From: JADFQT01 sp965216025 | Lineage (GTDB): Bacteria; Chloroflexota; Dehalococcoidia; Lucifugimonadales; UBA3495 | Direction: 5' to 3' | Assembly (NCBI GenBank): GCA_965216025.1 | Contig: CBDCEX010000016.1 | Span: 1 to 64,000 of the forward strand | Length of the DNA: 64,000 bases | Part shown: positions 18,642-28,519 of the stretch, one piece after another | How the letters are laid out: each line of letters opens with the position of its first letter | Position numbering within the stretch: the first letter of the stretch is position 1 | The notes under the pieces: model-generated | What the model was told of the DNA's origin: nothing | Seen by the model: only the letters and a program-made list of their open reading frames with translations | The model's database searches: none | Made by a program: the position numbers and the translations under genes

Positions 18642-19206
18642 GAGGGCTGGTGGCCCAACCGTACCTCCCTGGCTGGCAGCGGAGTGGCGAGCACGCGGGG
18701 CCAAGCTGACGGTCTGGGCCGATGCTCCAGTAAAGCGGCGTCATGGGCGGCTGGAGCGGCGAGAGTTGTGGGCCTTGGCCGACCCAGAGCTAAATGGCTA
18801 CGTGGGCAGCGCTGGGACGGTCGGGGAAGCGTGGCCGCATCTGCAACAGGTGTGTCGGCTAGAGCGCCAGCGGGTCGTGAAGGGCAAGAAACAGGTGGCT
18901 GTGAGCTATGCAATTAGCAGTCTCCCAGCCACTGATGCCGATGCCAGGCGATTGTTGAGCCTTTCCCGTGGGCACTGGGGCATCGAGAACCGCCTCCACT
19001 GGGTACGGGATGTGACCTTCGACGAGGACCGCTCTCAGGTGCGCACTGGGGCCGCCCCTCAGGTTCTGGCGGGCCTGCGGAACCTGGTCATCAGCTTGGT
19101 ACGTCGGGCTGGGCATTCCAACGTAGCCGCTGCCCTACGCCGCCACAATGCCCATCTCAGCGAAGCTTTCGACATGATGGGCTTTACCTACCAGGCAGGA
19201 GAATGA
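18535..19206 (+). CDS. ISAs1 transposase copy 2, C-terminal frame
   Basis: The useful part starts near 18623 and carries HGRLERRELWAL and GHWGIENRLHWVRDVTFDED, with the catalytic Glu. It ends at the TGA of the element end. Its protein is the same as copy 1 over its whole length. The frame relation to the N-terminal part is identical, with the same T5C4 run. Confidence 0.78.
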   Translation: MSRLWQAAESICCQLKRISPPCAETWRWLFPLLGTERAGGPTVPPWLAAEWRARGAKLTVWADAPVKRRHGRLERRELWALADPELNGYVGSAGTVGEAWPHLQQVCRLERQRVVKGKKQVAVSYAISSLPATDADARRLLSLSRGHWGIENRLHWVRDVTFDEDRSQVRTGAAPQVLAGLRNLVISLVRRAGHSNVAAALRRHNAHLSEAFDMMGFTYQAGE

Positions 19207-20128
19207 AAAGGCCCTGGGGGCCTGCCCATTGCAAGTTGTCAATTATGTAAACCAGGGGCTGAATGAAAGCGGCGTTTCGGAAGAACGTAGTAACCGCTTC
19301 AAATAACCGCAACCGGCTTAGCTCGGGCTCTAACTGCGGTAGGGGTTCCAGGCCGGGAGCTTGTTCCCTCAATTCAGCCGCAATCTCGGCAATGTAACCG
19401 ATCCCTTCGCCCATGACGGAGCGAATTTCCTCAGCCTGATGTGCCAGTGCATAGGAGCGGACGGCCTGGGCCCATGGCCAATAAGGCGGAGTCCCTAAGC
19501 CCTCTTGGTACCGGGCCCACAACACTTGAGCGCCGCGGTGGGTCGCGGAGCTGGCCAGCTCCTGGGCCATACGGGTTTTGCCGATGCCGGGCTCTCCTAC
19601 CAACATGGCCAGATTGTTCCCTCCCCCGGAGAGTGTCCTCCAGACAGGCCTTCAATTCATCCAACTCCCGCTGGTGCCCCACAAATATGTTGGTGGCCAG
19701 GGAGTAGGAAGAGGGTGATGCAGGTTGATTCCGCGGCGGCTGCCGCAGGGCGCCCGCATTCAGGGCTCGCTCCACCCTCCCCCAGTTTACCCCGAGTTGG
19801 GCCGCGATGGCCCGGATGCTGAGCCGCTGGTTTCTGAGGTAGGTGACTTCCTTAAAAAGCTGTTCTCGTTCCATGCCAGGGGTCCAGGTCCTGAATCAGT
19901 CTGGGGCAGTTAGTTGGTATCGTGACAGCATGACAGGCCATGACAGCCCGAAACTGTTTGTTCGTGCAGTCTAACACGGAGACCTGGTAGGGAAAACATG
20001 AGGTGAATTACAGATGGAGTAGGTCGGGCCTCAATTTGTTACCGGAATTTAGTATTACTTGGCCCAGGGGTAAATAGGTGAGGCCGCCATCCGCTCCCCG
20101 TTTATTAATATCCTGCTCTTGTCTCATT

Positions 20129-21559
20129 GAAACTGTTCAGAGTTGAGGGGAAGTGAGCAACCGGCGGCATTCCAGGAGGGGATTGAGACCTCTGGCCCGC
20201 CAGGTGCCAAAGAGGGATGCCAAGGTCATCTTGCTGTCGGTGCCCTGCCCTGAGCGGGTGCCGCCGCTGATCTTGCGACTGGTTACCAGATGCCTCAGGC
20301 TCCGCTCGGCGGCGTTGTTGTCTGAGGGCACGGCTGGGTCCGACACGAAGACAAACAGTTCCTTGATGAACCGTTCCATGCGCCGGCAGAGCTTGGCCTG
20401 AACCGCCAGGGGATCTTTAAGGAAAGGCCGCGCCAAGACCATTAGTTTCTCCTCCAGCATTAGCTGGGTGCGATGGCCTGGCTGGGCTCGGGGAAGGACC
20501 GCGGCCTTGGCCTCCGTGTAGACCTGGTGAACCGCCTCGGCCCACTGAGCCAGCCCAGCGTCTTCTGGGTACAACCCTTTCAGGTCATGGATATCCCGCA
20601 GCAGATGAGCCCAGCACCGTTGCTTCAGGCCCGGGTAGTGGTTATAGGCGGCGTAGAAATCACTGACCAACACTCCGCTGAAGGAGGAATCCAGCACCTC
20701 ATCCACCACCCCCTTATCCCGACCCCGACGCAGGAAGTATCGTTCGCTGGGAGTGCTGAAGGTCCAAACATAGCCGTTGCTCCCGTCCTGGCGCCAGCCG
20801 GTTTCGTCGCCCTGCACCACGGGACTGGCGCGGACTTGCTCGAGCACCTCTCGCACCGCCGTCTCAGCCTGACGGGCTACTCCATGGACGGCCTGGACGA
20901 TGGCACCAACACTCAGGTGCAACTGATGGACGGTCTCCAGGTACCATTGGATGATTCTTATGGGCAACCGTCCCTCCTCCCGCAGGGTCACCATCAGGCT
21001 TACCAGATTGACCCCCAGGCGCTGCTGGCCCAGAACCACCCCCTGCAGGGCCTCTTTGGGCAGCCGGCGCCGCTGGCATACCGGACAGATGCGGGCTACC
21101 AGGGCGTGCTCGGTCACTTCTACCGGAGCCACCGGTAGCTCAATGACTTCCCGAGTTCGCTGTACCCATCCGCCGTTCAGGTGAGTCCCGCAGTCGGGAC
21201 AGACCGCCACGGCATGCTCCACCCGCCGGGTAGGAGTCATGCGCTGGCGGGCGAAGCCATGGCGGCGCGGCTTTCTGGGCTCCTTTTTCTCCGGCGCTTG
21301 CCGGCTGGAGTGCGGCTGATTACCCGCCATCCCCGACGACCCGCGCCGGTTGGGACGGGATTCCAGAACCCCAATCCGCCTTTGCAAATCGGCAATGATT
21401 GCCCGCTGGCCGGCAATTATCTCCAGCAGAGTTTCGCGACTCGCCGCGTTCAGGTCTAGTTCAGTGTCCACCTCCCTGGTATGCCACAACTCCCCCGGCC
21501 ATGCCAGCGTTTTCCCAACGGCTTTGAGCCAATTCACCTCATCAAGCCTGAACAGTTAC
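20129..21559 (-). mobile_element. IS66-family insertion sequence
   Basis: The element is 1431 bp with terminal repeats GAAACTGTTCAG and CTGAACAGTTAC, the usual IS66 type (GTAAcTGTTCAG read inward from the right). It has a perfect 8-bp target duplication GTCTCATT at 20121-20128 and 21560-21567. It lies between regulators A and B, 50 bp before the start of B. Confidence 0.92.
20137..21537 (-). CDS. IS66-family transposase (TnpC)
   Basis: This encodes 466 residues and is intact. An N-terminal leucine-rich coil (LLEIIAGQRAIIADLQRRIG) is followed by a zinc-binding CPDCGTHLNGGW ... CPVCQRRRLP. The catalytic core has SPVVQGDETGWRQDGSNGYV (Asp), GVLVSDFYAAYNHYPGLKQR (Asp) and PSDNNAAERSLRHLVTSRKI (Glu). 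No TnpA or TnpB accessory genes are present, as in the single-gene ISBst12-like branch of IS66. The start ATG 21537 is inside the element. Confidence 0.92.
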   Translation of the reverse strand: MNWLKAVGKTLAWPGELWHTREVDTELDLNAASRETLLEIIAGQRAIIADLQRRIGVLESRPNRRGSSGMAGNQPHSSRQAPEKKEPRKPRRHGFARQRMTPTRRVEHAVAVCPDCGTHLNGGWVQRTREVIELPVAPVEVTEHALVARICPVCQRRRLPKEALQGVVLGQQRLGVNLVSLMVTLREEGRLPIRIIQWYLETVHQLHLSVGAIVQAVHGVARQAETAVREVLEQVRASPVVQGDETGWRQDGSNGYVWTFSTPSERYFLRRGRDKGVVDEVLDSSFSGVLVSDFYAAYNHYPGLKQRCWAHLLRDIHDLKGLYPEDAGLAQWAEAVHQVYTEAKAAVLPRAQPGHRTQLMLEEKLMVLARPFLKDPLAVQAKLCRRMERFIKELFVFVSDPAVPSDNNAAERSLRHLVTSRKISGGTRSGQGTDSKMTLASLFGTWRARGLNPLLECRRLLTSPQL

Positions 21560-21610
21560 GTCTCATTACCGGCGGTTGAACCCCTTTAAAACTGCGGATA
21601 TACTGACCGA

Positions 21611-24600
21611 ATGCCCGCGCCAACGCCCCAGTCGAAGCGAAGCTCAATGTCGCACAATCGCTCGCGTAGTGTTTTCGTCGGTCGCCAGCAGGAGATAGCG
21701 GAACTGCGGGACGCCTTAGATGATGCTCTATCGGGCCAAGGGCGAATGGTGATGTTGGTGGGTGAGCCCGGTATCGGTAAGACCCGCACCGCTCAGGAGT
21801 TGGCCTCCCGCGCCGAGGCCCAGGGAGTGCAAGTGCTGTGGGAACGGCGTTTTGAGGAAGAGGGCGCACCCCCTTATTGGCCCTGGGTACAGCCCATCCG
21901 TTCCTACATCGAGCAGCAAGGCCAGTCTCAGCTGCAGTCTGAAATGGGACCGGGCGCTGCCGATATCGCCGAAATCGTCCCAGAGTTGCGGGAAAAGCTG
22001 GCCGGATTAGAGCCGTCTCCAGCCCTGGAGCCGGAGCAGGCCCGGTTTCGCCTGTTCGACTCCATAGCCTCCTTCCTGAAGAGCGCCAGCCAAACCCAAG
22101 CTATGATGGTGGTCCTAGACGACCTGCAGTGGGCTGACCGCTCGTCGCTCCTGTTGCTGGAGTTTCTGGTCGGACAGCTGGATGGAAGTCGCATCGTGTT
22201 GATTGGCACCTACCGCGACGTAGAGGTTTCCCGACAGCACCCGTTGTCCCAGACACTGGGAAATCTGGTCCGGGAACAGGTGTTTCAGAGGGTTCAGTTG
22301 GCAGGTCTGAATAGAGCAGAGGTGGCTCATTTTGTAGAGGTCGCGTCGGGCGTGAGTCCATTACCCGGTCTGGTGGAAGCGGTGTACGCCCGCACCGAGG
22401 GCAATCCCCTGTTCGTGGGCGAAATCATAGGGATGTTGCCTAGCGACGGATTAGAAGAGGGCCGAGACTATTTAACCAGTATCCCGGAAGGGGTTAGAGA
22501 TGCCATCGGACAGCGTCTCAATCGACTATCGGAGGGCTGCAACCAGGTTCTGACCACGGCGTCAGTGGTCGGGCGGGAGTTCGATTTCAGGCTGCTGAGC
22601 GCGTTGATGGATGACTTTACTGAAGCGCAGCTGCTGGGACTGTTAGAAGAAGCCCTGGAAGCCCACGTGATAGAGGAGGTGTCAGCCGGAGAAGAACGTT
22701 ACCAGTTCAGCCATGCGTTGATCCAGGAAACCCTGGCTGGCGAACTATCGGCGGCTCGCCGGGTGCGGCTGCACGCCCGGATCGGCCAGGCATTGGAAGA
22801 GTTGTACGGAAGCGATGCCGAAGCTCACGCCGCTGAGCTGGCCCACCACTTCGCCGAGGCGGAGCCGGTTCTTGGCCCGGGTAAGCTGGTGCGCTACTCC
22901 CTGATGGCCGGGCAGCAGGCTCTGTCAGCCTTTTCTTGGGAAGAGGCATTGGATCACTTTCAACGGGCGCTGGACGCTAAGGAGCGGCATCCTTTGGAGG
23001 CCGGCGTAGCGGCGACGCTCCTCTTCGGTCTGGGTCGTGCGCAGGCGGCAACCTTGGAAAGGCGCCGGCTTCCGGAGGCGGTGGCCACGTTGGAGCGCGC
23101 TTTGGAAAGCTTCGCTGCGGCAGGGGAAATGGAGCGAGTAGTGGCGGTGGCGGAGTACCCCTTTTACCCACTAATCGGCCAGGCTAGCGGAAATGCCCAA
23201 CTTCTTAGGCGTGCCTTAGCTTTGGTGGAGCCCGAGTCCCACCAGGCCGGGCGCCTGTTATCCCGCTACGGCAGAGTCATGGGGATCGAGGCGGGAGACT
23301 ACCGGGTGGCGGCTGAGGCCTTCGCCCAGGCCCTGTCCATCGCTCGAAGAGAGTGCGACGAAGAACTCGAGATGCGTACCCTCGCAGAGGCGGCCAACGT
23401 GGACATGCTCCACTAGAGATATGGTGAGAGCCTCGAGAAGAATGTCCGAGCCATAGAGTTGGCCGGACGGATTGATGCCCCCTATGCCGAGGCTCTTGCT
23501 CGATACAATATGGTGCTGCTTCTACTGGCCCAGGGCGACTTGGCTGGCATGCGATCTCAGGCATCTGCACTATTCACCATTGCAGAGCGGCTACGGGACC
23601 GTTTCTGGCTCACCATGGCCTTGCGAAGAAACGAAGATGTCGCCCAGTTGACCGGAGACTGGGAGACGGCCCGCTCCTTAAGTGACAGAGGACTGTTGGT
23701 ATCTCCTGCTGAGTGCCGTAGCCTCTGTACTCGGGCCATCTTGGATTACCAGGTTGGTGACGTTGCCCAGGGAGAGATCCACCTAAAGAGACTAGTCGAG
23801 GTTATGGGCCTGACACCACCCGGCCCTACCAATCAGCGGGCGCTTACGGCGATGGTGATCCCGGTAGTAGCCAGGGCTGGTGGCGGAACAGGCCTGTTCG
23901 AGATTGCCGAAGAAGCGGCAAACAACGTTTTGGCATCGCCAGCGAAGACCGAGCACATGGTGCTATTTAGCAGGATCGGCCTGGCGATGCTATCGGTTTG
24001 CCGGAAGGATTCCTCCTCCGCCCGGGAACAGTATGCCGCATTGGAGCCGCTGCGGGGCAGCTTCGTGCCTTTCGCTATGACTGCAGTTGACCGCATCCTC
24101 GGCCTCCTGGCCTGCACTGGCGGGTTATGGCCATTGGCAACATGGATCAGGCAATGGCCCACTTCGAGGATACTCTGGACTTCTGTCGTAAGGCTGGCTA
24201 CCGGCCGGAGCTGGCCTGGACCTGCCATGACTATGCTGATGCCCTGTTGGTAGACGCGTCCGGCCGTAAACCCCTGCCAGACCACCGCACCAAGGCTACT
24301 TCATTACTGAAGGAGTCTCTGTCTATTTCGACCGAGCTGGGTATGCTACCGCTGATGGAGAAGGTGACCGCCCGGCGAGAAAGCCTGGGAGTCCAACCGG
24401 CCCGGATAATCAAATATCCCTCGAACCTGACGGAACGTCAGTGGCAGGTATTGCAGCTCCTCGCGCAAGGTAAAACCAATCGTGAGATAGCCCAGGCGCT
24501 GGTGCTAAGCGATCGCACCGTGCAGCGCCACATCGCTGATATTTACGCCAAGATCGGCGCCAGGAATCGCTCTGAAGCCACAGCCTTCGCCATGAGTCAA

Positions 24601-24627
24601 TCCCTTCCTGCTATACAAGGCTCCTAG
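21611..24627 (+). pseudogene. AAA-ATPase/TPR/LuxR regulator B, with one nonsense codon and one frameshift
   Basis: ATG 21611 opens a protein with FVGRQQEIAELRDALDDALS, Walker A MLVGEPGIGKTRTAQELASR, Walker B VVLDDLQWADRSSLLLLEFL, TEGNPLFVGEI and a long TPR-like region. An in-frame TAG at 23414-23416 interrupts it after AANVDMLH. The same frame resumes at once as RYGESLEKNVRAIELAGRID. A frameshift at about 24120 then leads to MDQAMAHFEDTLDFCRKAGY and a LuxR HTH (LTERQWQVLQLLAQGKTNRE, TVQRHIADIYAKI). The whole length would be about 1005 residues. It is closely related to regulator C, with long identical stretches around residues 300-380. The truncated N-terminal 601 residues could still be made. 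Confidence 0.88.
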
Positions 24628-24915
24628 CCCCACCCCTTTGCGTTGGGCATAAATGCCCATGCCGCCCCGTAGACTGCGTCCAGACGGCATCCACCGAATT
24701 GAGCATTTAGGCGGACGACGTCTCTCATAAACCTGACTACACTGCCAGACGCGGTGTCTTGGAGTTCTCCAACACTGCCGCCTCGCGGCGATGCCGGCAT
24801 CCTCTTCTTGCTCGGAGGGTGATGATCGGCGCGCCGCGGGTAGCGGGCTCGATTGGAGAATTGCTTGACGAGCAAGACCGAAAAAGTTCAGCTAAGAGCA
24901 ATGGAGGAACCAACT

Positions 24916-25923
24916 ATGCAAAACCTCAAGTACAGACCCTACCAGGCGGTGCTAACCCTTATCTTGGTAATGGTCTTGGCAGTGGCCTGCGCCGGAGAAC
25001 CGGGCCCAGCCGGGCCGGCCGGGCCGGCCGGGCCAGCCGGACCGGAAGGAGCGCGTGGGCCTGCTGGGCCTGCAGGTGAGGCTGGAGCCCAGAGCCCAGG
25101 CGTCGCCGCCGCCATGTCGGCCAATGCCCAGACGTTCGAGGCAGTAGTCTCAACTGGCCTGAACCGGAGTTTGGGCCAACCACTCCTCGAATTCTCCTTT
25201 ATGTCCGATCCATTTAAGAAGCAGTGGGGATTCGAAATGTTGGGCGTTTATAACCCCGACGGTCCGTTACCCCTGCCTCTCACCGCCGATACTCCGGATA
25301 GCGCCGTCCTGGCTTCGTTGGTGGATGCGGAAGGCGTAGGGCCTCCGCAGGCTATTTCCCAAAATGTACCACCCGAACTGGTCAACGTGCCTCTCCGGGA
25401 CATCGGGACATATGCAAACCCCAAGCTAGCCCGAGGGGGGGCGATCCCATCTCAATCCGATGGTCCCGTAATCGGTGCGACCCAGGCAGATCCCTCGGGC
25501 CCTATCACCAAGGGAGATTGGTTCAAAGCTTTTGGAACCTTGATATCTGACTGCGCTCCAGCAGGGAACAGCGTAACCGTCAACGTGAAATCTCTGGTGC
25601 CTAATCGTTTATACACGGTCTGGGTATTATGGTTGGACCCCTCCGGACCAAAGATGATTCCAGTGCCTTTGGGCGGGGCTCCCAACGTCATCATCACGAA
25701 CAATTTGGGAGATGGTACTTTGGTGCGAGACCTGAACTTCTGCCCGGTCGATGCCGCGAAGGAAGGAGTCGATGGAAAGAGGTTGGCGGAAATCGGCATC
25801 CATTTACACTCGGACCACGCCGCCTACGGCCCCGTTCCCGCCCCCCTGGCCGCTGGGTTTCCTCCAGGTACTGTCCTCCACGAGCATCTCACATTTAGGT
25901 TGGGTGCCGGGAAATTCCAATAA
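24916..25923 (+). CDS. Collagen-like lipoprotein with a C-terminal beta-rich domain
   Basis: This encodes 335 residues. ATG 24916 is chosen because GGAGG lies eight bases upstream; two in-frame starts further up lack this. A lipoprotein signal (LTLILVMVLAVAC, lipidated Cys) is followed directly by about eleven Gly-X-Y triplets (GEPGPAGPAGPAGPAGPEG and on to GEAG). A large domain of unknown family follows, with a His-rich ending (LAEIGIHLHSDHAAYGPVP and VLHEHLTFRLG) and two Cys (SDCAPAG, LNFCPVD) that could bind metal or form a disulfide. It is expected to be anchored on the outer face of the cell membrane. The gene just downstream codes for a His-containing membrane protein. Confidence 0.8.
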   Translation: MQNLKYRPYQAVLTLILVMVLAVACAGEPGPAGPAGPAGPAGPEGARGPAGPAGEAGAQSPGVAAAMSANAQTFEAVVSTGLNRSLGQPLLEFSFMSDPFKKQWGFEMLGVYNPDGPLPLPLTADTPDSAVLASLVDAEGVGPPQAISQNVPPELVNVPLRDIGTYANPKLARGGAIPSQSDGPVIGATQADPSGPITKGDWFKAFGTLISDCAPAGNSVTVNVKSLVPNRLYTVWVLWLDPSGPKMIPVPLGGAPNVIITNNLGDGTLVRDLNFCPVDAAKEGVDGKRLAEIGIHLHSDHAAYGPVPAPLAAGFPPGTVLHEHLTFRLGAGKFQ

Positions 25924-26138
25924 TTGGAAGGAAGAAGCTCCAAGAAACATCCGGGGGGACCAGGAATGCCCTCAAAAGTGGCAAACCCTAGAACCAAAAC
26001 CAAAACTAGGAGCGGTAGAATTTCCGCACCGGGATCCGTCATTAAATTGGTGCCAGAGGCCCCGGTCCAATGGAGCCTCTGGCGCCCCAAGGTAGCTCGC
26101 CAGAATTAAAGGCGACAATACTGGAGGAGCGATATCCG

Positions 26139-26659
26139 ATGTCCGCTGCGGTTCTAAGAAGGTCAATAAGCCCGCTAGACCAGTACGTGTACCTGTTTGC
26201 CTTGACCGTGCTGATCCAAGCTTTGCACATGGTGGAGCACGTTGCCCAGGTCATTCAAAAATTCGTGCTTCATATTGTCCCCGCCCATGGGTTAATGGGT
26301 TAATCGGTGCGCTGGACCTGGAGCAGGTCCACTTCGCCTTCAACGTGTTGTATCTCGTCACTCTAGCAGTCGTGATGGTGGGTTGGTTTCACTTCGGTAG
26401 TCAATTATGTAGCAGGCACAAGGCGCTGGCGGCCCTACTCATTGGAACTGTAGCCCTCCAGAGCCACCACATGGTCGAGCACTCCGTCAAACTGGCCCAG
26501 TTCCTAGCCACCGGCATGCAGGGCACCCCCGGCATCGCCGGGATGCACATTGACGGAGTGATTTTTCACGCTTTGATGAACACCGCGGTGTTTGTGCCAA
26601 TTGTGGTTGTGTTTTTCTGCGCCGGGCTCCACACCAAGCCAATCCCCAGAGCAAGTTGA
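26139..26659 (+). pseudogene. HMVEH-motif membrane protein broken by an 8-bp duplication
   Basis: The first frame starts at ATG 26139, with GGAGGAG nine bases upstream, and contains LDQYVYLFALTVLIQALHMV and HMVEHVAQVIQKF. It stops at TAA 26301-26303. The second frame (to 26659) has VLYLVTLAVVMVGWFHFGSQ, LLIGTVALQSHHMVEHSVKL and a final helix VPIVVVFFCAGL. The two are joined when one copy of the tandem GGGTTAAT (26289-26304) is removed, giving PAHGLIGALDLEQVHFAFNV. The product would have about four helices and two matching HMVEH motifs in helices, suggesting a metal or heme site. No family name is recognised. Confidence 0.72.
26289..26304 (+). repeat. 8-bp tandem duplication GGGTTAATGGGTTAAT
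   Basis: This is an exact tandem repeat of GGGTTAAT inside the HMVEH membrane protein gene. It creates the stop and shifts the frame. Removing one unit restores the reading frame without any other change. Confidence 0.85.
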
Positions 26660-26967
26660 TCCTGTCGCATCCTATCCGGATGCTGGTCGAGGAAGCTACC
26701 AGCAAAAGCTCCATGCCATCAGTTTGGGCATGGGCGGAATAGCGGAATAATGCATAACCGCCTCCCGTCACACAGAAGGTAACCCCACTACCTATCCCTT
26801 AATCTGCCCCCATCCAGCTTCGCGCTAAACCCCTGCCACGCACCTGGATCAGCGGCTTCAAAGACGATCTCGTCAAGGGAAATGCTGTCTGGTGAGGGAG
26901 CGGCGGTTGTGATAGCTGGCGACTTGGCATAAGATTCAGTGGTAATCAAAAAAGGGGGTGAAGCGCG
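26660..26967. other. Gene-free stretch before the LLM oxidoreductase
   Basis: No gene was seen. The right end holds a strong AAGGGGGTG ribosome-binding site for the gene at 26968, preceded by an AT-rich patch (TTCAGTGGTAATCAAAAAAG). No terminator or repeat was recognised. Confidence 0.4.
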
Positions 26968-28101
26968 ATGAAATTTGGACTGTTTTACAACCTGCGCTTT
27001 CCAGAACCCTGGTCTTCGGAGAGGGAGTATGAATTCCTTTGGCAGGTCTTAGAGCAGATTACCTACGCCGAAGAGATGGGATTCGAGGGACTCTGGCTTA
27101 CCGAACATCACTTCGAGCGAGGGTTGGTGGCTAGCGCCCCCGAGGTAATACTGAGCGCCATCAGCCAGCGTACTTCTAAAATGCGCTTGGGCTTTGCGGT
27201 GGTGCTGTCACCCATCCATCACCCCCTGCATGTGGCGGCCAAAGTCGCCACATTGGACCTGCTGAGCAACGGCCGGGTGGACCTGGGTATTGGCCGCGCA
27301 TCGTCGCCGCACCAGCTGGCCCCCTTTGGAGTAGAATTGGAGGACACCCGGGGCATGATGAATGAGGCCCTGGGCATGATCCCCAGGATGTGGACGGAAG
27401 AGGTGTTTTCCCATGAGGGGAAATACTACAACGTGCCACCTCGTGAAGTAGTCCCCAAGCCTCGTCAGAAGCCCCACCCACCTCTTTGGGCGGCATGTAA
27501 CCAGGAAGACACCACCCGAATGACCGGCGAGCAGGGGCTGGGCTTCATAACCCACGGCCGGGCCGGCCCCGAGAGGGTAGGCACGCTTATTGATATTTAC
27601 AAAGAGGCCCTCAAAGAAGCCAGTCCGGTGGGGAAATTTATTAACGATGGTGTCGTAGTCGATACCTTCTGTTTTTGTGATGAGGATGGCGCGCGAGCCA
27701 GGCAGAGGGGCACCCTGGCCGCCCAGGAGCAGATTAGAGAGAACAGCACCAGTTTTTCCCGGTTCTGGGGCGGCATATCCGAGGACTCCATCCCCAAGGA
27801 GTACCAGCACCACTACCGCCGATACCAGCGCAGCGCGACTCAACTGAACGAAATTACCCCCGAGAGTCTGTTGGAAACCGGGGGATATTGTATGGGTGAC
27901 CCCGAATTCTGCATCGAGTTCATCGAAAAATACGAGGCCATCGGGGTAGATGAATACGTGGCCACCCTGCAGGTAGGCGCTGTCACTCACCAGGAGGTGA
28001 TGAATTCCCTTCGTCTCTTCGGGAAGTACGTAATTCCCCACTTCCAAGAAAAAGAGAGGAAAGCCCAAGCTTCGGCCCAGCAGGTCAGCGCAGATAATTA
28101 G
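26968..28101 (+). CDS. LLM-class flavin-dependent oxidoreductase (luciferase-like)
   Basis: This encodes 377 residues and is complete. It is a TIM-barrel luciferase-like monooxygenase starting MKFGLFYNLRFPEPWSSERE, with EEMGFEGLWLTEHHFERGLV, LGFAVVLSPIHHPLHVAAKV, the conserved LDLLSNGRVDLGIGRASSPH and FMN-loop RGMMNEALGMIPRMW. Such enzymes use reduced FMN (or F420) and oxygen to oxidise organic substrates. They are greatly expanded in SAR202-type Chloroflexota. The RBS GGGGGTG lies eight bases upstream. The cupin gene 41 bp downstream on the same strand is probably co-transcribed. Confidence 0.92.
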   Translation: MKFGLFYNLRFPEPWSSEREYEFLWQVLEQITYAEEMGFEGLWLTEHHFERGLVASAPEVILSAISQRTSKMRLGFAVVLSPIHHPLHVAAKVATLDLLSNGRVDLGIGRASSPHQLAPFGVELEDTRGMMNEALGMIPRMWTEEVFSHEGKYYNVPPREVVPKPRQKPHPPLWAACNQEDTTRMTGEQGLGFITHGRAGPERVGTLIDIYKEALKEASPVGKFINDGVVVDTFCFCDEDGARARQRGTLAAQEQIRENSTSFSRFWGGISEDSIPKEYQHHYRRYQRSATQLNEITPESLLETGGYCMGDPEFCIEFIEKYEAIGVDEYVATLQVGAVTHQEVMNSLRLFGKYVIPHFQEKERKAQASAQQVSADN

Positions 28102-28142
28102 CTTCGCTCTTAAGGGAAGAAGTTGAGTAAGGAGGAATTAGA

Positions 28143-28484
28143 ATGGGATTTGTAAGGGTTTACACCGGTGACGATGGCCAGTCCCACTTTGAAGACTTGG
28201 ACCTGCTACCAGCCGACCTCGAGAGGTCGGTAGCCCAGGCAACCACCAATCTTACATTTGGCCGTTCGGCCGACGGCTATTTCCACGATTTCCACAATGC
28301 TCCGCGCCGTCAGTACGCTATATTCATGTCTGGGGGTCAGATGGAGGTTGGTATCGGCGACGGAACGGTAAGGAGATTCGGCCCCGGCGACGCGGTGCTT
28401 TTCGAAGACCTGACCGGGCAGGGACATACTGCCCGGACTGTCGGTGGTGATCGCCTGTCCGCGAGTGTACCATTGGCGGACTGA
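28143..28484 (+). CDS. Small cupin-domain protein
   Basis: This encodes 113 residues. The cupin strands are visible as RRQYAIFMSGGQMEVGIGDG and RFGPGDAVLFEDLTGQGHTA, the second cupin motif with a C-terminal His. The first motif lacks the usual HxH and has HDFHNAPRRQ instead, so metal binding is uncertain. The RBS AAGGAGGAA lies just before ATG 28143. It sits in tandem with the flavin oxidoreductase and may protect, isomerise or sense the same substrate. That role is inference. Confidence 0.78.
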   Translation: MGFVRVYTGDDGQSHFEDLDLLPADLERSVAQATTNLTFGRSADGYFHDFHNAPRRQYAIFMSGGQMEVGIGDGTVRRFGPGDAVLFEDLTGQGHTARTVGGDRLSASVPLAD

Positions 28485-28519
28485 CGATCCACTGCCTAAC
28501 CATCAGTGGTCAAGCTTAA

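Larger units (their letters stand above)
17944..19216 (+). mobile_element. ISAs1-family insertion sequence, copy 2
   Basis: The element is 1273 bp, the same length and orientation as copy 1 and only 115 bp downstream of it. The ends are CAGGGCCTTTTCATTTTC and its inverse. The flanks are imperfect repeats, GGTCTGCCC on the left and GGCCTGCCC on the right, so the target duplication has decayed or was altered. Confidence 0.9.
14129..19874 (-). pseudogene. AAA-ATPase/TPR/LuxR regulator A, split by two ISAs1 copies and three frameshifts
   Basis: The gene runs right to left. An N-terminal HTH (RLSIRAIAAQLGVNWGRVER) and FVGHQRELDEL lead to a frameshift near 19610. The AAA Walker A follows (MLVGEPGIGKTRMAQELA), up to IIDNLQWA at 19217. 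ISAs1 copy 2 comes next, then a 115-base island coding DRPSLLLLEFLVQELREAP and LIVGTYRSEGLRDHPL. ISAs1 copy 1 comes next, then RTEGNPLFVTEVVRLL and TPR-like repeats. Further frameshifts lie near 16050 and 15035. The LuxR HTH (LTRRELEVLHLLAIGESNRQ, TVERHVTNIYAKI) ends at 14129. Intact, it would be a MalT/LAL-type ATP-dependent regulator of about 1000 residues. It is clearly dead. Confidence 0.88.

Noticed and set aside
24980..25090. Antisense Ala/Gly/Pro-rich frames over the collagen-like region as genes
   Set aside because: They mirror the GC-rich Gly-X-Y codons of the lipoprotein and have no start signal or domain.
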